Position numbers and translations under genes: made by a program
In this document: positions 1 through 7,906 of the stretch, one piece after another
Layout: each line of letters begins with the position of its first letter
Position numbering within the stretch: position 1 is the stretch's first letter
NCBI RefSeq assembly: GCF_000813725.1
Contig: NZ_JWLD01000008.1
Coordinates: 1-64,000 of the forward strand
DNA: 64,000 nt
DNA from: Leisingera sp. ANG-Vp
GTDB lineage: Bacteria > Pseudomonadota > Alphaproteobacteria > Rhodobacterales > Rhodobacteraceae
Direction: 5' to 3'
The notes under the pieces: generated by a model
Seen by the model: only the letters and a program-made list of their open reading frames with translations
Told to the model about the DNA's origin: nothing
Databases searched by the model: none

Positions 1-1712
1 GTGCCCGACCGGAGCGCAAGCGCGTCCTGATGGCCTGCATTCAGATAGTCGCCCTCGGCGCCTGAGAGCACATGCTGGCCAGGCAGGGCCAGCACCGGAG
101 CCCGGACGCCGGGAATGGCAAAATCTGCGGCATCCTGGAGGATTGCCCCTGGTATTCTGATTGGCCCGGTGTCTTCGGAGACGGCCTTGGGGCGGATTGC
201 TTCTTGCAGGTCGGAGACGCTCTGGACGATGCCATAGGCCGGGGCAGCGGTGTGCTCGATGTCGGAGAGCTTCACCAGATCGCCATAGACCGTGATGCTG
301 CCCAGCCGGTCGCCGTTGTGGGCGCCGCCGTTGCGGCCCTGGTCGGAATACAGCTCGATCACCGAATGATCCATCACCCCGTCGCGGTTCCGGTCGCCAT
401 AGGTGATCGAGGCGATCTCGGTGGTGTGGCCCTCGATCACGATGCGGTCGCCCTCGGCGCGGCTGAAGTCCTTGATCACATCATTGCCCAGGACATCGAC
501 CCAATGGTCGTGCAGCTTGTCGTTCTCGCCGGCAACCCCGTGCCAGTTGATGCTGCCGTCATCGCGGGTGTGCTTCTCGATATAACGCTTCTTGGCGTTG
601 ATAAGGGTCTGGAAATAAAAGATATCTGCGCCCCGCCCGCCGACCAGAAGGTCGTCCGCCGGCACCGGCTGGTTGGGGTAGAGCTTGCCGTTTGTCAGCT
701 CGTTCAGCGGGTCGCCCTCGTCGCGGTCGGGGTCATAGGCGATGGCGCCCTCGCGGCCGTCGGCGCGGCTGATCAGCAGGTCGTTGCCGCTGCCGCCGAT
801 CAGCGTGTCCTCGCCGTGGCCGCCATCCAGCACATCGGCGCCGAAGCCGCCCAGCAGGCTGTCGTTGCCGTAATTGCCCTGCAGCACGTCATGGCCGCCC
901 TTGCCGTCGAGCCGGTCGTCGCCAAGGCCGCCGTCGATGCCCTCGTCCAGGGCCGAGCCGTCGACCGTATCGTCGCCGCCGTTGCGGATCATCATCTTGA
1001 GGCTGCGGTCCAGATGGCCGTGATGGCTGACGCCGTAGTCTTCCAGGATCTCCAGGAAAGTGTCGCTGGCGCCGTGCAGCTGGCCGAAGGCCGGCGCCAG
1101 GTCGGCCATTGCGTCCTGCATCCTGACACTGTCCTTCAGCCCGGCCTCCGAGGCCCGGGCCAGCTCGATCTGGCTGTTTTCGCCGAGCTGGCGGTCAAAG
1201 ATGCGGATGTCGCTGATGGTGCCTTTGAACAGCGAATGGGCCTCATCCTCCTGGTCGCTGCGCCAGGCGCGGGAGCCGCCGATGACCAGCGCATTGGTGT
1301 TGTCCTGGATGCCCTGCTTGAACTGCGGCTCGGCTGCAACCAGCGCGCCGTCAAGCCAGATCATCAGCCCGTCCCGGCCGAAAGTCAGCGAGATATGGTA
1401 GGTGGTATTGGCCGACAGCACCAGGTCCGGGACTTTCAGGTATTCGGTCTCGCCGCCGCCGGACTGGGTGGCCACCAGGGTGCCGTCCTTGACCCAGAGC
1501 GTGAAGTCGCCCTCGCCGGCGCCGCTGCCATCCTTGGACACCAGCGCCACTTCCCCTGGCAGGCGGTCCAGCGAAAAACTCATCGAAACCGTGCCCGACC
1601 GGAGCGCAAGGGTGTTTGAGTGATCAAGGTTGAGGAGGTCTTCCTGGGCACCTGTAAACTGCCGGGAATTCAACTGCGAAAATACCGGCTCCGGGAATGA
1701 TGTGGCTGCCAC
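1..1712 (-). CDS. RTX/LamG-type calcium-binding exoprotein, 5' part (3' end outside window)
   Basis: This is a large secreted-type protein of which 570 codons are visible; it runs off the left edge. I chose the GTG at 1712-1710 because AAGGAGGA lies eight bases upstream. Residues about 35-195 read as a concanavalin/LamG-like beta-sandwich (LALRSGTVSMSFSLD, then LVIGGS and a DIRIFDR strand). Residues about 237-311 and 350-365 carry nonapeptide RTX repeats such as GGLGDDRLD and GGSGNDLLI, which bind calcium and normally mark type I secretion substrates. At the window edge a second LamG-like start appears (LNAGHQDALALRSGT), so the protein probably alternates LamG and RTX blocks. There is no Sec signal peptide, as expected for type I export. 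The ligand is unknown. The long plus-strand frame over this gene is its antisense shadow. Confidence 0.85.
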   Translation of the reverse strand, partial: MAATSFPEPVFSQLNSRQFTGAQEDLLNLDHSNTLALRSGTVSMSFSLDRLPGEVALVSKDGSGAGEGDFTLWVKDGTLVATQSGGGETEYLKVPDLVLSANTTYHISLTFGRDGLMIWLDGALVAAEPQFKQGIQDNTNALVIGGSRAWRSDQEDEAHSLFKGTISDIRIFDRQLGENSQIELARASEAGLKDSVRMQDAMADLAPAFGQLHGASDTFLEILEDYGVSHHGHLDRSLKMMIRNGGDDTVDGSALDEGIDGGLGDDRLDGKGGHDVLQGNYGNDSLLGGFGADVLDGGHGEDTLIGGSGNDLLISRADGREGAIAYDPDRDEGDPLNELTNGKLYPNQPVPADDLLVGGRGADIFYFQTLINAKKRYIEKHTRDDGSINWHGVAGENDKLHDHWVDVLGNDVIKDFSRAEGDRIVIEGHTTEIASITYGDRNRDGVMDHSVIELYSDQGRNGGAHNGDRLGSITVYGDLVKLSDIEHTAAPAYGIVQSVSDLQEAIRPKAVSEDTGPIRIPGAILQDAADFAIPGVRAPVLALPGQHVLSGAEGDYLNAGHQDALALRSG

Positions 1713-2014
1713 GCTTAGGGTCCTCCTTGCTATGGCTTTTGTTCTTGTAAAAGTTACTGCTCAGGCACGAGTCTATCGTGGCCAGACTTGGGCAATCCAA
1801 GCCTTTCCGCCGGGTAAGCAAGATCTTGCCCGCCCCTCTGTAAGGAGCTGAATTTACGGTTAATGCCCGGGCGCGGCCGGCGCAGCATCAGCGTGAATGT
1901 GTCGGCATTGCGGCAAAATCCGGGCGCAGCCGGTTGGATTGTGCCGGTTTGCGCCGCATGGCGCACGATCCTGAGGCGAAACAATGGCGGGGGGATTTGC
2001 CCCCGCAGGAGTGC

Positions 2015-2060
2015 GCAAAAAAGGCCGGTGAAGCATAGCTTCCACCGGCCCGGATTTTTT
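2015..2060. terminator. Rho-independent terminator, probably bidirectional
   Basis: An eight-base stem GGCCGGTG/CACCGGCC (2023-2030 and 2043-2050) has a 12-base loop. On the minus strand it is followed by six T (forward A-run 2017-2022), which suits termination of the permease gene ending at 2083. On the plus strand a T-run follows at 2054-2059. The rest of the gap 1713-2082 holds the RTX promoter region and no gene I can support. Confidence 0.8.
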
Positions 2061-2082
2061 GGTTTCGGATGACGGGATCCCG

Positions 2083-3525
2083 TCAGGTTTTGATCTGCCC
2101 TTTGGCCAGAGAGTGATAGATCGCACCGCCCAGCACGGCGCCGATCACCCAGCTGTAGCCGGACAGGAAGCCGAGCCATGGCACCCAGACGGTTGCGACC
2201 GAGAACACTGCTGCCAGACCGAAGGCTTTCACCGCTGCCCCGTGCCAGCCGTTATTGTAATGGTAGATGCCGCTCTCCATATTGTAGAGGTCATTCTCGT
2301 TCAGCTGTTCTTTGCGCAGCAGATAGTAATCCACGATCATGATGCCAAAGACCGGCGCCAAGGTTGCGCCCAGCGTGTTGACAAAGCCGCTGATGCCGAA
2401 CTGGCTGATGAAGCTGTTCCAGAAGCCGCCGATCACCAGGGCAAAGAGCGACGTGATCAGGCCGGCCTTGCGGAAGCTGATCTTTTCCGGAGCCAGGCTG
2501 GCGATGCCGTTCACCGCGGGGATGAAGTTGGCCACAAGGTTGATGCCGACGGTGGCGGCAAAGAAGGTGATTGCCGCGATGATGCCCAGCACTACGCTGT
2601 CGGTGCGCTCGACGATCTCGGTCGGGTTGATGATCTCTTCGCCAAAGACCACGGCCGCGCCGCCGGTGGTCAGCAGCGCCAACGCCGAAAACAGGATCAT
2701 GTTGAATGGCAGCCCGGCCAGGTTGCCCAGGACCATCGCGGGCTTGTCTTTGGCATAGCGCGAGAAGTCGCTGAAGTTGATCATGACCGCTGCAAAATAG
2801 GCCACCATGGTGCCGACAATGGCGACGAAGCCTTTGATTTCGGTCCAGACCGTGCCTTCGGGGTTGGCAAAAATGGTGGCGGTGGCCTCAAGCAGCTGCC
2901 CGTCAGAGCGCTGCCACAGCACCACGACCAGGCCGATCATCACCAGATAGACGAAGGGGCCGGCAATGTTCAGGAAGGTCTCCACCCAGCCCATGCCGCG
3001 CCAGAAGATCACGATGTGAAACCCCCAGACGATGACAAAGGACAGCCAGTCGATGCCGGTGAGGCCGAGGATCTCGGTGCCGCCGCTGAGGCCGGTGACC
3101 GAGCGGATCAGGAGGGCCAGCGCGGTGGAGGCGAAATAGACCTGCACCCCGTACCAGAACACCGCGACCGTGGCCCGCAGCACTGCGGGCAGCTTGGCGC
3201 CTTCCGTGCCCAGGCTGGCGCGGGCCAGAACAGGGTAGGGGATGCCGTATTTCTCGCCTGCAGCGCCGGACAGGTTCACCATCCACATCACGAACAGCCC
3301 GGCCGCGATCAGCGCGGCAAAGGCGGTCCAGCCGCCAACGCCGTAGGAGATGAACAGCGATGCCACCAGCGAATAGCCGAACAGCGACTGCACGTCATTG
3401 GCCCAGATATTGAAGATGGCGAACCATCCCCATGTTTTCTCGTCGCTGCCGACGGGGTTCAGCGCATTGCCCTCAGGGTCCATTGTCCCCCCGTGATGCA
3501 CATGCATTTCATCAGTTGCGGTCAT
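2083..3525 (-). CDS. NCS1-family nucleobase/allantoin-type cation symporter
   Basis: This 480-aa inner-membrane permease has about 12 hydrophobic segments. The N-terminal NIWANDVQSLFGYSL stretch and the following Gly-rich helix are typical of the nucleobase:cation symporter-1 family (cytosine, allantoin, hydantoin, uracil permeases). The length matches the family. The cytosolic N-terminus contains a short His-rich segment (MHVHHGG). Specificity cannot be read from sequence; cytosine, allantoin or a hydantoin-like compound are all possible. A GntR/FCD regulator is divergently transcribed 180 bp away and probably controls it. A strong hairpin terminator lies just downstream. No catabolic gene is adjacent, so the transporter may serve scavenging. 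Confidence 0.88.
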   Translation of the reverse strand: MTATDEMHVHHGGTMDPEGNALNPVGSDEKTWGWFAIFNIWANDVQSLFGYSLVASLFISYGVGGWTAFAALIAAGLFVMWMVNLSGAAGEKYGIPYPVLARASLGTEGAKLPAVLRATVAVFWYGVQVYFASTALALLIRSVTGLSGGTEILGLTGIDWLSFVIVWGFHIVIFWRGMGWVETFLNIAGPFVYLVMIGLVVVLWQRSDGQLLEATATIFANPEGTVWTEIKGFVAIVGTMVAYFAAVMINFSDFSRYAKDKPAMVLGNLAGLPFNMILFSALALLTTGGAAVVFGEEIINPTEIVERTDSVVLGIIAAITFFAATVGINLVANFIPAVNGIASLAPEKISFRKAGLITSLFALVIGGFWNSFISQFGISGFVNTLGATLAPVFGIMIVDYYLLRKEQLNENDLYNMESGIYHYNNGWHGAAVKAFGLAAVFSVATVWVPWLGFLSGYSWVIGAVLGGAIYHSLAKGQIKT

Positions 3526-3705
3526 AACTTCCTCCCTAGAGCCCCTTGGATGGCATTTGCGGGGCCTGCTGCGGGCGGGCCGCCAAACTGTGCCGAAATT
3601 GAGCTTGCACCTAACATGTTACGAAGTATTCTATAAAATAGACTATAAAGAATTTCAGATAGCACCTTAAGGCAAGTGCGGGAAATGACAGCGGGAGAGC
3701 AGGCA
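3526..3705. promoter_or_regulatory. Divergent promoter region permease/GntR with imperfect AT-rich inverted repeat
   Basis: The 180-bp gap between the divergent starts contains an AT-rich imperfect inverted repeat at 3628-3653 (ATTCTATA facing TATAAAGAAT) in an otherwise GC-rich sequence. It is a plausible GntR operator, but this is inference. Confidence 0.4.
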
Positions 3706-4362
3706 ATGAGCAAGGCGCAGGATGTTCAGCTTTTGGCGGACCGGGCCCAGGATGCGCTATGGGCTGCCCTGCGCAGCGGGACGCTGCGGGCCGGGCAGTT
3801 CCTGTCGATGCCGCAGCTGGTGACGCTGCTGGACTACCCCCTGGCTGCGGTGCGCGAGGCCGTGAAACAGGCCAGTTCCCAGGGCCTTTTGATCACATTG
3901 CCGAAGCGTGGCATCCAGGTGATGGAGGCAAGCCCGGACATCATCCGCGACTGTCTCGATTTCCGCATGGTGCTGGATCAGGAGGGCGCGCGGCGCCGGG
4001 TTTCGGATGGCCGCTATGACGGTCTGGACGCTCTGAAGGAGCGTCACCAGCAGATGCTGGAGGCCGCCCGCGCAAATGCAGGCAGCGATCTGCCGCCGCA
4101 GGCCATTCAAGTCGATCTGTCGCTGCATGACTTCCTGGCAGCGGGGCTGGAAAACGCCCAGCTCTCTGCGGCTTACAACGCCAACCGGATGCGTATCGCG
4201 ATCATTCAGAACGCACGCCCCTTCCTGCAGGTCCGCATCGTCTCCGCCATGGAAGAGCACCTGGCCGTGATCGGCGCCCTGGAAAACCGGGATGCCAGCG
4301 CCGCAGCTGCAGCGATCCGATACCATTGCGAGCAAACCCTGCGCTGGTGGGGTGTGGCCTGA
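3706..4362 (+). CDS. GntR-family regulator with FCD-type ligand domain
   Basis: This 218-aa regulator has an N-terminal winged helix (about residues 10-75, including LVTLLDYPLAAVREAVKQASSQGLL and KRGIQVM) and an all-helical C-terminal domain of FCD type (DCLDFRMVLDQEGARR at its start, HDFLAA in the middle, HLAVIGALENRDASAAAAAIRYH near the end). FCD domains bind small carboxylates or amino compounds, often with a metal. I chose ATG 3706 over the in-frame GTG 3676 because GGGAGAG sits directly upstream of it. It is divergent to the NCS1 permease and is the obvious candidate to regulate it. Confidence 0.85.
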   Translation: MSKAQDVQLLADRAQDALWAALRSGTLRAGQFLSMPQLVTLLDYPLAAVREAVKQASSQGLLITLPKRGIQVMEASPDIIRDCLDFRMVLDQEGARRRVSDGRYDGLDALKERHQQMLEAARANAGSDLPPQAIQVDLSLHDFLAAGLENAQLSAAYNANRMRIAIIQNARPFLQVRIVSAMEEHLAVIGALENRDASAAAAAIRYHCEQTLRWWGVA

Positions 4363-4381
4363 GGCCAGCCGTTTCCCGCGC

Positions 4382-4410
4382 TTGACACAGCAGAGACGGG
4401 GCTTTTACAA
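4382..4410 (+). promoter_or_regulatory. Putative promoter of the cobalamin operon
   Basis: A perfect -35 hexamer TTGACA (4382-4387) is followed after 17 bases by a weaker -10 candidate TTACAA (4405-4410), immediately ahead of the riboswitch. The spacing is ideal; the -10 match is poor. Confidence 0.45.
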
Positions 4411-4606
4411 GGCGGTGATGGTTTTCCCCGGGGCCACTCCGGGGGGATGAAAAGGGAACACGGTGAGGTGTAGCCATCAGGCGCCAATTCCGTGACTGCC
4501 CCCGCAACTGTGTGCGGAGAGCAATGCTGCCACAAGCCACTGCCCCACAGAAGGGCGGGAAGGCGCAGCAAAGCCTCGACCCGCGAGTCAGGAGACCTGC
4601 CATCAG
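4410..4606 (+). promoter_or_regulatory. Cobalamin (AdoCbl-class) riboswitch
   Basis: The leader shows the conserved landmarks of the B12 riboswitch in order: an opening GGTG with a GC-rich P3-like hairpin (4432-4447), AAAAGGGAACACGGTGAGG, then ATTCCGTGACTGCCCCCGC with AACTGT, GCCACTG in the B12 box (near 4537), GGGCGGGAAGGCGC, and the closing CCGCGAGTCAGGAGACCTGCC (about 4581-4601). It precedes a DUF1636 gene and a BtuDFC-type ABC importer, which is the expected target. Binding of cobalamin should reduce expression, so the operon is expected to be on when cells are short of B12. Confidence 0.95.
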
Positions 4607-4650
4607 ATGTTCAACCAACCCGGGGCGGGGCGTCCTGGAAGGAGGCTTCT

Positions 4651-4737
4651 ATGGCACGTGTTTCCTGTGCCGTCATGACTGGCAGCTTCTCTCCGCGCGC
4701 GCAAATGTGCGAGGCGGATCATGCTGGAGTTTTGTGA
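4651..4737 (+). CDS. Putative 28-aa leader ORF after the riboswitch
   Basis: An ATG at 4651 stands six bases after a very strong ribosome-binding site (GGAAGGAGG) right after the riboswitch. It opens a 28-residue frame beginning MARVSCAVMTG and stopping at 4737. The frame overlaps the next gene's start (ATG 4721) by 17 bases, which would allow translational coupling. I recognise no homologue. It may be a genuine leader peptide through which the riboswitch acts on translation, or a relic of an older start of the DUF1636 gene in another frame. Confidence 0.4.
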   Translation: MARVSCAVMTGSFSPRAQMCEADHAGVL

Positions 4738-5077
4738 CCACACGATTCTGATCTGCGCCACCTGCAAAGGAGCGGCTGAAGCCAGTCGGCTGCGCGCAGC
4801 CCTCTCGGACCGCATCCCCGGGCGCTTTGCGCTGCGGGCTGTTGATTGCATGGCCGGTTGCGGCCAGCCGGTGACGGTGGGCTTTCAGGCTGAGGGCAAA
4901 GCCCAATACCTCTTTGGCGGCATCCAGTCCCCGGCGGACACCGAAGCACTGGCCCGCTTTGCGCACCAGTACCTGGCAAGCGAGACCGGCTGGACCAATG
5001 CCAGCGAACGCCCGGCGCAGCTTTATGACAAGACCCTGGCCCGGCTGCCGAGGATCAAGGCGGAGGCCGCGCCATGA
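4721..5077 (+). CDS. DUF1636 family metal-binding protein
   Basis: This 118-aa soluble protein has a cysteine pattern like that of thioredoxin-fold 2Fe-2S proteins: C12-x-x-C15 near the N-terminus (ICATCKG) and C43-x-x-x-C47 (CMAGCGQP), plus C5. This fits the DUF1636 family, described as predicted metal-binding and of unproven function. It is the first full gene after the cobalamin riboswitch and its stop overlaps the ATPase start by four bases (ATGA), so it belongs to the B12 uptake operon. A role in handling the corrinoid or in redox release of cobalt ligands is conceivable, but that is inference from context. Confidence 0.8.
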   Translation: MLEFCDHTILICATCKGAAEASRLRAALSDRIPGRFALRAVDCMAGCGQPVTVGFQAEGKAQYLFGGIQSPADTEALARFAHQYLASETGWTNASERPAQLYDKTLARLPRIKAEAAP

Positions 5078-5862
5078 CCGCTTCGCAGCCTTTCCTCAGC
5101 GTGCGCGGCCTGGAATATTACGCGCTGAACGGCGACGCCCTGGTAAGCGATGTCTCCTTCGATCTGGACAAGGGCGCTGTTCTTGCCATCGCCGGTCCCA
5201 ACGGAGCAGGCAAGTCAACATTGTTGAACCTCCTGTCCGGGATCGAGCCGCTGGCGCTTGGCGATGTGCTGGTCGGCGGGCAAAGCCTGCGGCAGATGAA
5301 GGCCGGGGAACGTGCCCGGATGATCGCCATCGTCAGCCAGCAGTCCGCACCCGACGGGCGGCTGCTCTTGCGCGACTACGTGGCGCTGGGGCAGATGCCG
5401 CTGGCCCGGACGCGCCCGGCTGAGCAGGATGCCACGGCGCTGGCCCGCATTCTCGATCTCACCGGCCTGGCGCATAAGGCCGGCAAGCCAATGGCCCAGC
5501 TCTCCGGCGGCGAGCGCCAGCGCGCTCATATTGCCCGCGCTCTGGCGCAGGAGCCTGCCCTTCTGGTGCTGGATGAGCCGACCAACCACCTGGATCCGGA
5601 CGCAAAGGGGCGGATGCTGTCGCTGGTCGCCTCGCTGGGGGTCACCGTGGTGATGGTGGTGCATGATCTGGTGATGATCCCCGAGTTCGCCACCCATGCG
5701 GCGCTGATGAAGGCCACCCGCCTCACCGCCTTTGGGCCGGCTGCCGAGGTGCTGACACCTGAAAGCGTGCAGGACACCTTTGGTGTCAGCTACCTGCGCT
5801 TGCCTCATGAAGGGCGGATGATCCCCGCCCTCGATATCCGGAAATCCCAAATTCAATTCTGA
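5074..5862 (+). CDS. btuD: ABC transporter ATP-binding protein, cobalamin/siderophore (BtuD/FecE) type
   Basis: This 262-aa ATPase drives import of a corrinoid or similar chelate from the periplasm. Walker A is GPNGAGKST (about residues 41-49), the signature is LSGGERQRAHIARAL (about 142-156), and Walker B is ALLVLDEPTNHLD. The Q-loop region reads MIAIVSQQS. It is coupled to DUF1636 by an ATGA overlap and followed by the binding protein and permease, completing a BtuCDF-like importer. Control by the upstream cobalamin riboswitch makes B12 or a precursor (cobinamide) the most likely cargo. No TonB receptor gene is present in the window. Confidence 0.9.
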   Translation: MTASQPFLSVRGLEYYALNGDALVSDVSFDLDKGAVLAIAGPNGAGKSTLLNLLSGIEPLALGDVLVGGQSLRQMKAGERARMIAIVSQQSAPDGRLLLRDYVALGQMPLARTRPAEQDATALARILDLTGLAHKAGKPMAQLSGGERQRAHIARALAQEPALLVLDEPTNHLDPDAKGRMLSLVASLGVTVVMVVHDLVMIPEFATHAALMKATRLTAFGPAAEVLTPESVQDTFGVSYLRLPHEGRMIPALDIRKSQIQF

Positions 5863-5878
5863 CTGATGGAGACGTGAA

Positions 5879-6823
5879 ATGAAACTGATCTGGACGGCTG
5901 CCGTTGCAGCCAGCCTGGCCACCGGCGCTGCTGCCGGGGTGACGGTCGACAACTGCGGCGCACCGCTGGAGTTCGATGCCGCACCGGAACGCCTGGTGGT
6001 GCATGACATCAACATGTCCGAAATGGCCTTTGCCCTGGGGCTGCAGGACAAAATGGTTGGCCTGACAGGCATCACCGGCTGGTACAAGACCAGCGCCGCG
6101 TTCGATGACGCCCGCGGCGATATTCCGGAACTGGCCCCCAAGTACCCGACCGTGGAGAACCTGGTTGCGGCCTCGCCCGACCTGTTCTTTGCCGGCTGGT
6201 ACTACGGCATGAAGCCCGGCGGCGAGGTGACCCCGGACACGCTGGAGCCTTTCGGCATCAAGACCATGGTGCTGACCGAAAGCTGCGTGCACTTGGACAA
6301 GGAACGCCCGGCGGCCTCCATGGACCTGCTGTTCGGCGACGTGCTGCGTCTGGGCCAGGTGATGCATGTCGAGGACAAGGCCGAGGCCCTGGTCTCCGGC
6401 TGGCAGGAGCAGCTGGCCGCCATCGAAGCCAAGACCGCGGATCAGCACAAGCCCCGCGTCTTCCTGCTGGACGGCCCGGCTGATGCGCCCTTCACCGCAG
6501 GCAAATTCGCAATCCCGGATGCAATGATCGCAGCCGCGGGCGGCGAAAGCGTCACCCATGAGCTCGACACCAGCTGGGGGCGCACCTCCTGGGAAGCGGT
6601 TGCCGCCGCCAACCCCGAATTCCTGGTGCTGCTGGACTACCAGAACGGCAACGGCGCCGAGGACACCTTCAAGTTCCTGCAGGAGCACCCGGTGATGGCC
6701 CATACCGACGCGGTCAAGAACGCCCGCTGGGTCGGCCTGCGCTATGAAGAGCTGACTCCTGGGCCGGCAAACATTGCTGCAATCGAAAAGATCGCCCAGG
6801 CCATGCACCCGGACCTGTTCTGA
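5879..6823 (+). CDS. btuF: Periplasmic corrinoid-binding protein (BtuF-like)
   Basis: This 314-aa protein starts with a Sec signal peptide (residues 1-19, MKLIWTAAVAASLATGAAA) and then shows the two-lobe, single-helix-linked binding-protein pattern of the BtuF/FepB class: RLVVHDINMSEMAFALGL, a TVENLVAASPDLFFAG segment in the first lobe, and TSWEAVAAANPEFLVLLDY in the second lobe. It should capture the corrinoid in the periplasm and deliver it to the permease encoded directly downstream (one base separates stop and next ATG). Riboswitch control supports cobalamin as ligand, although siderophore binders share this fold. Confidence 0.85.
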   Translation: MKLIWTAAVAASLATGAAAGVTVDNCGAPLEFDAAPERLVVHDINMSEMAFALGLQDKMVGLTGITGWYKTSAAFDDARGDIPELAPKYPTVENLVAASPDLFFAGWYYGMKPGGEVTPDTLEPFGIKTMVLTESCVHLDKERPAASMDLLFGDVLRLGQVMHVEDKAEALVSGWQEQLAAIEAKTADQHKPRVFLLDGPADAPFTAGKFAIPDAMIAAAGGESVTHELDTSWGRTSWEAVAAANPEFLVLLDYQNGNGAEDTFKFLQEHPVMAHTDAVKNARWVGLRYEELTPGPANIAAIEKIAQAMHPDLF

Positions 6824-6824
6824 T

Positions 6825-7838
6825 ATGGGCCGTTTCGGCCTTTCGCTGATACTGGGGGCGGCCGTTCTGGCCGCCCTCCTTCTGCTGTCGGTGCTTTACG
6901 GCACCACGGATGTTCCGGTCTCCGAAGTCTTCACCGCAATCGTCTCAGGCCTGGGGTTCAGCGCTGCCGAGCCCGAACCGATGCACCGGATCATCTTCGA
7001 TCTGCGTTTGCCGAGGGCGCTGTTTGCGGCGCTGATCGGCGCCGGGCTGGGGCTGGTCGGCGTGGTGCTGCAGACCACCACCCGCAACGACCTGGCCGAT
7101 CCGTTCCTGTTCGGCCTGTCCTCCGGCGCTGCTGCCGGAGCGGTGCTGGTCATCACCGTTACTGGCGATGTGCTGGGGATCTGGACCCTGCCGCTGGCCG
7201 CCTTCTGCGGCGGGCTGGTGGCCTCGGGCATCGTGCTCGCGCTGGTTCAGGCGCTGCAGACCAGCGCCCCCGAGAAACTGATCCTGGCAGGGCTTGCCGT
7301 CTCTTTCCTGTTTGCAGCCATCACCAACTACCTGATCTTCTCCGGCGACAACCGCGCCGCCCATTCAGTGATCTTCTGGATGCTGGGCGGGCTGGGGCTA
7401 GCCCGGTGGGAGACCCTGCCGCTGGTCGCCGCAGGCCTTGGCCTGATCCTGGCCTATGCGCTGTGGCGCAGCCGCTGGCTGGATGCGCTGCTGGCAGGCG
7501 ACATCACCGCCGCCAGCCTCGGCGTGCCGGTGAAATCCATGCGCTTCCGCATGTTCCTGGTCGCTGCGCTGTCCACCGCTGCCTTTGTCTCGGTTGCAGG
7601 CGTCATCGGCTTTGTCGGCCTGATGGTGCCCCATATCGCCCGCGGCCTGGCCGGGCCTCTGCACCGCCGCCTGCTGCCGCTGGCCGCCCTGACCGGTGCT
7701 ATCCTGCTCACCGGCTCCGATATCCTCTCCCGCCTCCTGCTCGCCCCGCAAGAGCTGCCGGTGGGCATCGTGACAACCTCCGTCGGCTCTGCCTTCGTCT
7801 TTCTGCTGCTGCTGGGAACCCGTAAACACGGCCGCTGA
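6825..7838 (+). CDS. btuC: ABC transporter permease, BtuC/FecCD family
   Basis: This 337-aa membrane protein has about nine to ten hydrophobic segments and the family hallmarks LRLPRALFAALIGAGLGLVGVVLQTTTRNDLADP near residues 55-90 and GFVGLMVPHIAR followed by LPLAALTGAILLTGSDILSRLL near the C-terminus. The ATG at 6825 starts directly after the binding-protein stop, so the two are translationally coupled. Two copies would pair with two copies of the upstream ATPase to import the corrinoid into the cytoplasm. The dehalogenase that needs a corrinoid cofactor lies only one gene further on. Confidence 0.92.
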   Translation: MGRFGLSLILGAAVLAALLLLSVLYGTTDVPVSEVFTAIVSGLGFSAAEPEPMHRIIFDLRLPRALFAALIGAGLGLVGVVLQTTTRNDLADPFLFGLSSGAAAGAVLVITVTGDVLGIWTLPLAAFCGGLVASGIVLALVQALQTSAPEKLILAGLAVSFLFAAITNYLIFSGDNRAAHSVIFWMLGGLGLARWETLPLVAAGLGLILAYALWRSRWLDALLAGDITAASLGVPVKSMRFRMFLVAALSTAAFVSVAGVIGFVGLMVPHIARGLAGPLHRRLLPLAALTGAILLTGSDILSRLLLAPQELPVGIVTTSVGSAFVFLLLLGTRKHGR

Positions 7839-7885
7839 CCGGCAATCCGGCCCTTGAAAATCAGGGCTGGCATTTCGCGGCAATA

Positions 7886-7904
7886 TAATTGACACTGTCA
7901 ATTA
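7886..7904. promoter_or_regulatory. Perfect 19-bp palindromic operator at the marR-rdhA promoter
   Basis: TAATTGACACTGTCAATTA is a perfect inverted repeat around a single central C. It overlaps a consensus -10 box TATAAT (7884-7889) and ends three bases before the MarR start codon. The size and symmetry suit a MarR dimer, so bound regulator would block the promoter. No Shine-Dalgarno sequence fits in the remaining leader. Confidence 0.75.
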
Positions 7905-7906
7905 CT

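Noticed and set aside
72-1619. 515-aa plus-strand open frame
   Set aside because: It is the exact antisense of the RTX/LamG gene; its Val/Ala-rich sequence is the mirror of GGxGxD repeats.
2059-3636. 525-aa plus-strand open frame over the permease
   Set aside because: The minus-strand frame has clear NCS1 transporter motifs; the plus frame is His/Asp-rich shadow with no ribosome-binding site.
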